DNA of 64,000 nt from Polyporus tsugae (taxonomy: Eukaryota; Basidiomycota; Agaricomycetes; Polyporales; Polyporaceae): assembly GCA_024305745.1 (NCBI GenBank), contig JAHRBS010000002.1:124001-188000 (forward strand). The letters run 5' to 3'. Positions 56,674-64,000 of the stretch are shown here, piece by piece. Made by a program: the position numbers and the translations under genes. The first letter of the stretch is position 1. Each line of letters begins with the position of its first letter. Under the pieces are notes generated by a model that saw nothing but the letters and a program-made list of their open reading frames with translations, was not told the DNA's origin and made no database searches.

Positions 56674-57328
56674 GCACCTTATGCAGTGACCGTGGCGGCA
56701 GCCGCCGCGTCCAGCAGTATTGTCTCGCGATACCGGTCGTTAGAGGGAGGAGGTTGGTGAAATGGAATGTATCTCTCCAGAGACATGGGCGTTGCATCGT
56801 TGTTGTTGACAATACAATGATGGACGCATGTCCCGACTTGGAGTTGAGCGGTAGTAACGCAAACCCTGTCAGCATGCACCTGGCGTCGTTGCTCAGTTTC
56901 ATCCGAAGCTATGACTATGTCAGCGAGTGTGTGTATCATAATACATAGATACATGCTGACTTGCTATCTTCGCCACCAAGCTGAGAGCGGTTTAGGTCCC
57001 GGCCACAACCAGTACCAAACAAATACCACGGATGATGGTGACGTACCTTTCAAATTCTACCAGAAATCGCCCTGACCATCCCAGTAGCCATCCTTATTTC
57101 CGGTTTTCACGAAGTCCACTGCAGTACATATGGGTGATGAAATTGAGGTCGTGGTTGCGGAAGGAACTTGGAGTCGCCCCCGGGCCACAGCGTCATTCAA
57201 TGACGCCCGTCGTCGTGGCAGCGACTCGGAAAGCTGTGCACTCGTTCGCTTATGTAAGGTCAACCAGATCGGCCAGCCCAGGGCCAGCCTTGAACGTTGA
57301 ACGTTCTTGAAGGGATCTTGCCCTCGAA

Positions 57329-57331
<3 letters not shown>

Positions 57332-57363
<32 letters not shown>
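57332..57363 (+). repeat. (TC)n microsatellite
   Basis: About 16 TC units just inside the right arm, 65 bp before the ATG of the 259-codon gene copy. The left arm has no such tract at this place, so it arose after duplication. Confidence 0.85.
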
Positions 57364-57366
<3 letters not shown>

Positions 57367-57427
57367 TTGACTGCCACCCTTGCTCGGCGTGACTCCCGCC
57401 GCCGTCAGCTTCCTGACCTCGCCCGCC

Positions 57428-58443
57428 ATGGTTTATATTCGAAGAAAAGCATCTTCTCAGAAGGTGAGGCGGCACGCGAATCTATGGTATGCAAGATTCG
57501 TGTCACGCTTGTCGCTGATCGCGCCCCCGGGCCCTTGTAGGCGGCGAAACGAAGCAGCCATACAGTCGTGATCAACCGTCTCGCTCTCATCAGGCTGCCC
57601 AACCACTTCTGCCACAACAACATGCCTCCTCTTCGGCCTCGAGCTCAATGCTATCCCTCTCTCGCTCGTCTTCGGAGTCTCGTGCTCCACGCTCGCTCTC
57701 CACACCGTCTTCCTCCCCGTCGCCCCGTCTAGATTCCCAAAACACAAGGAGGGCGACCGTGCTGGACCGGATTCGTGAAAGATATCCCCGCTACCAACCA
57801 CTCAACGACTTCGAGATCTTTATGCTCGGCATCTCCAACGACACCATACCCAAGGGCGAACTTAGGACGTGGTTGGACGAAAAATTCGCTCATCAGGTCG
57901 CATGGAAAGGCACACCCGAGGGAGTCTTCGAGGGTGCTAGGATTTTCCTCGACCTATCAGGTGGTATATCAGGGGTACGTGTCGATCAGCCTTCCGTGAA
58001 CCGTTCGCGTCTCAGCCGCATTGGGTGTGTAGGTCAAACCGCGTCCAGGCACACGGAACGTCTATATGCGCGCCATGCCGGACAGCGATTATTCCCTCCG
58101 CCTGTTCCCTGGAAACATCGCCTTGCAAGAGTATTGTGCGGATTTCGTGCGTATGAGCACTGGTCATGCTGTTGACTGTCCTCCCGGCTTCGAGCTCTGG
58201 AGTCTGTCAGGTGGACTGGGCTCCAGGAGGCTTAGTTCGCTAGAGCGCACATTCTCAATGTTTGTGTGTTGCGGGCAGGGTGCACCTGAGGCCGAGACCT
58301 TCGTGTTGAAGGATGGGCAAGAATACATCCTGAAGCGTCTAGGACAGCAGAGTGTCTGTTTCACAGTCCTGACCTGTGCTGCCATCTCGCAAGACTCTCG
58401 TTGCGATGACCATGTACTTGATTTTCCTACACGCGCTTTGTAG
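57428..58443 (+). pseudogene. Unknown 259-codon gene, right-arm copy with N-terminal frameshift
   Basis: Exons 57428-57463, 57541-57974 and 58033-58443 follow the left-arm model. Near 57553 one base is missing (CGAAGC against CGAAAAC) and a 3-base insertion follows near 57575. Translation from the normal ATG therefore leaves the frame at once. The conserved core (RYQPLNDFEIFMLGISND onward) is intact and would be reached from an internal ATG at 57648 (MLSLSRSSSESRAP). The exon 2 end that is frameshifted in the left arm is in frame here (IFLDLSGGISG). The left copy's TGA after ILKRL is GGA here, so the third exon runs on to a TAG at 58441 with 33 further residues. Confidence 0.6.
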
Positions 58444-58849
58444 TTGTGCATCTGTACAAACTCGCCCAAGTAAAGATTCCTCTATCACAGAGCATATGAT
58501 ACTCATGTCTTCTGCTCTGTTGCCACACTGCCTACTTTGGCAGCCCAGTGTGTTGTGATATTGACCTGATGTGGCACTTCCTGATTTCATGTTTTGCATT
58601 CTCTGCACTCTTGCATGTGTTGTGGTATTGACTCAATACATGGTATCTCAGCTGACCCCGTGGAGCGGGCATCCATCTAGGCAGCCATCAAGGTGTGTGA
58701 AAAATCATAGGGCACAAAAATATAGCATTCAGTGCTGTACTTTGGTAATATGATAAGATGATGGGAATAACAGCAACAACAAGCACGACAATGGCAACAC
58801 TAGGCATTCACCAAGAAAAGTGTGAAGAGGAATCACTGCGTTGATCCTC
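58444..58849. other. Intergenic, contains the deletion junction side
   Basis: This matches the left-arm 3' UTR region of the kinase-like gene (33540-33720). In the right arm it abuts the truncated third intron near 58810. Confidence 0.6.
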
Positions 58850-60090
58850 TTACCTCAAAGACCACAAAGAGGCATCACAGCGAGAGGAAGTTCTGGAGGA
58901 TGGCATCCCCCTGGTGTTATGTTCCTTCTTGCCCTCCCCACTGAACACAATGCACAGAAGGCCATGAACAGTGTGGCAGAACAACAACCAGTCAATCTCA
59001 GCCACTTCTATATGGTCTTCATCATAGATGGGGAAGTGCAACTCCAGATTTATGAAGTCGAGAAGACGTCGTAGAACAGAGACAATGGATGAGTTGAATT
59101 CATGTTCATTGATATGTATGATGTTGCAAATGGTCCTGAATTTGCTGACCACATTCAAGTGGATATCAAAATTGCATTTATGTGAGCCCTCCTCAAGCTC
59201 AACGAGGTTAGGGTTCAAGAGCAAGTTGTAGGCTTTGGCAAAGATAGGATCATACAGCATGGGGTCAGGTCCATAGTTAGATTTGGGACACAGGCCAATG
59301 GAAACAGGCTTGAGCACAATGAAAACAGGTGCTCGAGCCTGTTGTTCTTCACCAAACAACGACAGCTTCGTCAACACCGTGATCTTGGCCAGCGATGGCA
59401 TCTTGGTCTTGGTCCTGGTGACCAGGCTCGTCGGCACTCGCTCCATGTAATCTTTGCGAGCTGCTCAAGACATATGAGTGGTTGACAAAGAACAAGGCAT
59501 GCAAAATCACAAACCTTCAACAAGGACGGTGACCTCCGCGGGACCCAATGGGAATGGGTTGAGCGATGCTGGGTAAAGTGTTTGGATCACGGGCCAGTAG
59601 CAGTGTCCGACTAATTTGACATACCAGACAGTAAGATGTACCACCAGACTCTAGTTGCATCCTGCGATGGGGCAACGGACGCAAGTAGAGCGTCAGCATC
59701 TACGGTGACCGAGGAGAGGTTGTAGCCGGTTGTCCGATACCAATCAGTGGCCAAGAGAGTGTAGGGGCTAGGGTATTGTTCTGAAATGGGCGAACCGGGC
59801 AGCAGCGCTGAACTAATGGCAAACACGTCCTCCTCCTCCAAATCATGAGTCGAGGACAGGGGGATCTGAACCACTTTGCGCACCTCTGTTAAGTAACGAA
59901 GCAAAAGTCGGCTCCTCACGTCCTCGGGAAGATTCTCACAGTCTCCATGGCGGGTGAAATAGTCCTCGAGGAACTTCGCAGCCTTCTCCAGGATGTCACT
60001 GGCCTTGAGCTGTTCATATGGTTCGTTGAACTCGGCCTCGAAGTGGTGCGGCTCCGCATTGAGCATTGCCCTAAACGTCGTAACATCCAT
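58850..60090 (-). pseudogene. Kinase-like gene copy lacking the kinase-like exon (right arm)
   Basis: Exons 60090-59625, 59568-59515 and 59460-58850 keep the splice sites and start (MDVTTFRAMLNAEPHHFEAE) of the left copy and leave an open frame of 376 codons. Exon 3 carries an extra segment of about 30 residues (including SLAKITVLTKLSLFG) and a frame change after KKEHNT, so the usual exon 3 end is lost. Intron 3 then runs, about 45 bp after its donor, directly into sequence that is 3' UTR in the left copy (GGTGAATGCCTAG). The whole fourth exon with the HGD...IDFD kinase-like domain is missing. A truncated N-terminal protein might still be made, which could act on the complete paralogue, but this is speculation. 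Confidence 0.7.
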
Positions 60091-61383
60091 GATTGATACT
60101 CTTGCCGTGGCAGTGACACCACGAGGGGTGTTGTAAGGGCGAAGGTGGCGGTAAGGGCGAGGGCGAGGGCGGCCGTGTGGTCGTGAGGATGGGGATAGAG
60201 GAAACAACGTGCTGGAGACTGACGTAAGACAACAGATTGTCGGGTGGGGTATTTCAAGGCTTACTTTTGTTTTGGTTTCCTTCTGGCACTGCGGGAGGCT
60301 ATCCCTTGGTCGGCGCGACTCCAAAAAGGCCAGACAAGGACTCGGAGGGAAGGAGTACAGTACCCACAATGGTCAACACCACCGGGGACAGAGAGCAGAG
60401 GGGCGGGGATGTGTGTCAGATGCCGCGGTCAACACCGCTACATCCAGTAGGGGAGGTGGTGGTGGTGGTTGTCAGGGAGCGCAACGGAGACGAGTGGGAG
60501 GGGGAGAGACGGGAAGCGAAGAGAGCGGGAAAGCGCCCATCGGGATGACTAGCGCGCGCTAAGTCCGAGTCCGTACACCGTCCTTCACGAACCTCTGTCT
60601 GAAACTGTGAACCCAGCTCGCCGACTGAGGGGACCATGTATTTTCTGCGACAGGCGGCAGTCGGTGACCATGTCTCCCAGCACAAGTATCTTTTCTTCAC
60701 GCCATCGGCGCGGTCTCGGCTTGCCACGGACGCGAGTCCGCTTCTCCGCTGACAATGAGGCCATCCACATCTGCACAGAAAACAAGTGAAACTGAGGAGA
60801 CAAAGGCGGGAACCTCATGGAGTAAAAGTATGGAGGACGGCGAAAACGCACTGCAATGGACGGCGGAAGTTGTGGCGGTCGGTCAGTAATGTACAGTTTC
60901 TTTCATGCCACGTCCAAGTTGTCGCACTGACCGTGACGATTATTTAGGTAGGTTTCAAACATAATTATCCGCATTGTACCGCAAGAGATCACTCTGAACT
61001 TACAGGAGATGTGGTATCAATTATGTGTTTTTATTCCTTTGACGTCGTCGGGCTCATGCATTCTCCGACAGGTTTTCTTTCTGGGCCGACAGCGGACTAT
61101 GCAAGCTCAAAAACACGTCTTGCCACGTTTCATTTCTAGGATGTATTCAATCGACCCCCAACCGACTGCACAAAGCGCACCATTCTAATAAAGCTGACAC
61201 CGGTTCGTGCGTGCCATTGACGTCTTGGTCTAGACATGGCCTCCGAGACGACGATGGCTAGGTCGTTAGGAAAATGGCGCTTGGGTATGTTCCGGATCCC
61301 TCATTCCCAGTCCTTCCCAGTCCTTCCTACGTAGGTCAATGCCACCACCGCTGCTTTGGCCAACGCAGTGGCCCTTTCTGGAT
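60091..61383. other. Divergent intergenic region of right arm
   Basis: It matches left-arm 29.99-31.29 kb, including a shortened (GGT)n tract. No supported gene. Confidence 0.45.
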
Positions 61384-61390
61384 TATATAA
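61384..61390 (+). promoter_or_regulatory. TATA box of the 158-aa gene (right copy)
   Basis: TATATAA lies 97-103 bp before the ATG at 61487, conserved with the left copy. Confidence 0.5.
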
Positions 61391-61486
61391 GGTGCAGTAG
61401 ATGAACGATGAAGCCCTCGCCGTGCAACCCAGTCTCCCACCTTCACACCCTCCCGTGCTTCGAACTACCTCTCGTCGTCTCGCAAA

Positions 61487-62112
61487 ATGTCCAACAACAG
61501 GTACCTGGAGCCCACCATGCCCGTGTATCCCGGAGAAGTCAGCTACGAGTATCGCGACACGCAGACGAAGGAAGTCTCGCACCCATTTTCGCTGTGGGAG
61601 CTTCACCAGCTCAAGGACCACCACCTGCCGGACTACCGTGCGCCGATTTCGCCCACTCCCCCCTCGCCGCGTGTGCTCGAGCGGCTGGCACTCCATGGCA
61701 TGGTGAGTGTCGTATATTCAACGGCGTCCTACGGAGGGTGTATTGACCACAGTGACTATCGGTTTGGGTGCCCTAACCTGTAGGACGGCCGCGTGCTCAA
61801 GCTCGAGCGACGCGACAACGAGACACGTTACCCCACAGACACCAAGGGGAGGCTCGGGAAGGCGATTGGGAGCGAGTACTTCTACTACTTCACCGTAAGT
61901 CCATGGTCATTCTCAGCACCCCCGGCGACGCATCCGATTCACGGTGTTTGGATTGGGAACAGGTCAACCTGCGGTGGGACCCCCGGAAGGTGGAGCTGCT
62001 GCTCAGGAACGCGTTCCTCATCAAGACATGGCACGAGAAGCATGCCGGCTGGCACGCTCAGGTCGAGTTTAGGGAAGTCGACTTCAGCGTGGTGAACCAG
62101 CGTCGCTGGTGA
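61487..62112 (+). CDS. Unknown 158-aa protein (right-arm copy)
   Basis: Exons 61487-61702, 61784-61894 and 61963-62112 have exactly the same lengths (216, 111, 150 nt) as the left-arm copy. Exon 1 translates identically; differences fall in exons 2-3, for example LERRDNETRYPTDTKG for LDRRDNETTYPTNTKG. All splice sites and the stop are intact. The conserved promoter TATA and the intact frame suggest that both copies are expressed. No domain is recognised. Confidence 0.75.
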
Positions 62113-62344
62113 ACGGCGTTCGCCGCAGCGCTCTCGAAAGCATTTTGTACTTTAGGAAAGCCTGGCCGGTGTGCGTGTACTATCTTATGTGCTTCAGCTT
62201 TATGACTTGTATATGCCGAATCTCCGCGAAAGGGTTCAAACTTCGTGCGTCCATGACGGGACGACCACGGTCCCCCTCCAGGACTATACTAGTCGAGTAT
62301 TTCCAGGATTCTCGCGGTTCCTCGAAGAGCGCCGCACGCGACAA

Positions 62345-62870
62345 ACGATACCGCATTAGTACTGGTGATGGCCCATCCCGTTCAAAAGCCCCCAAACCCT
62401 ACGCCGACGAGACCTCCAGGACGCCAACTTCCCTCCGGAGGGAAGCACTGCATCGATGCCGCGAGCGCGTTGCCCTCTCCGCGAAGGGACTGGCGGAGCG
62501 CCGCGTCGGGGAATAGCAGCCACGCCCCAGTTCCGGGCGCGAGCCAGTGGGCGCGGAATCTGAGCGCGCAGCCGAAGAGGACTCAAGAGCCCAGGTCTTG
62601 AATCGTTCCGGCTTCGTACGAATGTGAGGGAGGGAAGTGGCCCGGAAGATCGTCGTTGACGAGCACAACGCTATCACTGACATTACACGAGAGTCCACTG
62701 GCATCGCGAGATATCCACGAACGAAGGATGCTCCTGTACGCCCGGCCGGCAGCGAGGAAGGCAAGGCGTTCAGGATAAGTCCTTCATAACGACGAAACGT
62801 TTTCGGTGCGCAGAGTGTATAGTATCCATTTGTCAGTATCATAGGATGGCGCAATACGAACCACAAAGTG
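62345..62870 (-). pseudogene. Decayed copy of the 24.3 kb gene family (right arm)
   Basis: On the minus strand RLRAQIPRPLARARNWGVAA and the stretch over 62430-62520 (LPSGGKLAS in another frame) match the left-arm fragment at 28.4-28.86 kb, base for base over long parts, and through it the intact gene at 24.3 kb. It was already decayed when duplicated, since the arms share most lesions. Confidence 0.6.
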
Positions 62871-62959
62871 GGCTTACCTCTGCACGTATCCGCCTCTACA
62901 GGGGGGATTCAACTGCGAGCCTATCACTCCGCATACTAGGCAGGGAGCGGTTCAGGATC

Positions 62960-63110
62960 TGGATCCCGGCGACGCTCGTCCGTCAGCTTGTGCGCTCAAG
63001 GCGGCGAACCTGCCTTGTAGTGCCGCGATCTCCGCCTCCAACCTCCGGATCATCGTCTCGAGCTCCGTTGCGCTCCAACCGTTGACTTCCGATCGAGAGT
63101 GGCCAACGGG
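62960..63110 (-). pseudogene. 3' fragment of the type I membrane-protein gene
   Basis: The reverse complement matches the last coding part of the gene at 26.9-28.36 kb (the coiled-coil segment ending RRLEAEIAAVQGRFAALSAQ and flank), with several small indels. The signal peptide, ectodomain and helix are absent, so this is the outer boundary of the right arm. Confidence 0.6.
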
Positions 63111-64000
63111 GGACTCCTATGAGAGGGCGGTAAGGAGCGAAAGCAAGTAGATCGTAGTGAAGAAGCACCGAGCCATCTTAAGCTATAATACACTAAGGAG
63201 CATAAATTACTGCTTGTGGGTGATTCTTCTCCCATCGTGCTTCAAGCTTTTATGACCGACTCGACCGAAGACCAGCCATCCAACGGCTCGCATACTGCGC
63301 CCAGGTCGTCGCACGACATGCGCGCTCGTGCGTATTGTCACTGGGCGCAAGTGCTGTATCATAGAAACCGAAGCATCGCTGGCAACTCGGAATGGAGAGA
63401 CGACCTCCGTACCTGACGTTGTTTTCACGATGCTGCTCAGACTGAGTTCTGAGTGCAGCATACTTACCCTCCAGGGTACCATCTACCTCTACTAGAGGCC
63501 GACTATTCTCGCCCGCTACCGTGGGACTAGGCAACCATATATTCCGCTAGGTTGTGTATGGCGTGGTTCATGTGCGGTCACCGTTACACGATAAATCGGC
63601 GGGCAAGTCCATTATTTGGTTCAAGCCTTAGGGCTTTGACGAACGAACGGGGGAACTGGCCCCGCAATGCATTGGGGTAGCTCGCAAAGGCTTGACAGTC
63701 AAAACGTGATAAGTCCTCATGGCGTGCAAAAGACACGGAGAACTCACCTCATGGCACGCAGCACGAAGAACTCGTCTCGTGCTATCCCGTGGGAGGCCGC
63801 TGAGCGCGAAGCGTTCCCCAAGTCCCTTCGAGCCGAAGAAGAGCAAACAGCAATTCGGAATGAACATGCACCCCTCCGAGCGACATCGGAGCAAGAAGCT
63901 GGGTGCCGTACATACATGGTTTGATTGCCATTGGTAAAGACGCTGTGCATACATCTAGAGAGAACACCGGTCGGCGAGACTGGGAGCAAAGCTAGACAAG
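63111..64000. other. Right edge, no gene recognised
   Basis: Short open frames on both strands have no motif or splice support. Any gene here would continue past the window. Confidence 0.35.

Larger units (their letters stand above)
57170..63110 (-). repeat. Right arm of the large inverted segmental duplication
   Basis: This is the reverse-orientation counterpart of 28140-35020. Similarity starts near 57170-57240 (TCGCTTATGTAAGGTCAACC, also at the left arm's outer end) and stops inside the 3' end of a membrane-protein gene that is complete only beside the left arm. That asymmetry suggests the left locus is the source. The arms are about 22 kb apart. Confidence 0.85.

Noticed and set aside
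1..64000. CRISPR array, rRNA, bacterial-type operons
   Set aside because: No spaced direct repeats or rRNA-like sequence were seen, and spliced genes show a eukaryotic nuclear genome.

Overview
This is nuclear DNA of a filamentous basidiomycete, most likely an Agaricomycete (mushroom or polypore type). Coding genes are cut by many short GT-AG introns of about 48-75 bp. The gene content is typical of that group: a class I hydrophobin, F-box proteins, a HET-domain heterokaryon-incompatibility gene, GH18 chitinases, Cys-rich and Ser/Thr-rich single-pass membrane proteins, and mobile-element relatives found in mushroom genomes. No rRNA, tRNA or CRISPR array was seen. All exon models were built by eye from splice sites, reading phase and comparison between paralogues inside the window.

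Left third (1-25.3 kb): the 3' part of a chromodomain/RGG gene; a broken GH43 arabinanase-like gene; an 11-exon transposase-like gene with one in-frame TGA, followed on the same strand by a 7-exon companion gene; two tandem F-box genes interleaved with HET sequence (a short HET tail remnant after the first, a nearly full-length but broken HET gene after the second); a class I hydrophobin on the minus strand; and a single-exon gene of unknown function whose decayed relatives recur three times further on.

Middle (26.8-50 kb): a type I membrane protein gene, then the left arm (about 28.1-35.0 kb) of a large inverted duplication. That arm carries a fragment of the 24.3 kb gene family, a 158-aa gene, a gene with a C-terminal kinase-like domain and a frameshifted 259-codon gene. 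After it come another decayed family copy and a tandem array of three Cys-rich membrane-protein genes (one intact, one decayed, one with a damaged splice site), with a 354-bp MITE between the second and third. Three conserved-looking genes of unknown function follow (43.8-44.4, 45.9-46.6 and 47.5-49.7 kb).

Right part (51-64 kb): two GH18 chitinase genes in tandem on the minus strand, both with the same 8-nt microexon, then the right arm of the inverted duplication (about 57.2-63.1 kb, reversed). The right arm has lost the kinase-like exon through a deletion of about 1.06 kb, and damage to the shared 259-codon gene lies at different sites in the two arms. The right arm ends inside the 3' end of the membrane-protein gene that is complete beside the left arm, so the left locus looks like the source.

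The window reads as a fast-evolving accessory region: repeated families (F-box, HET, kinase-like, Cys-rich membrane proteins, chitinases) lie among mobile-element genes and duplicated segments at different stages of decay. A recognition/incompatibility or cell-surface theme (HET, F-box, kinase-like, hydrophobin, wall enzymes, membrane ectodomains) is an inference from content; no operon-like system is visible.
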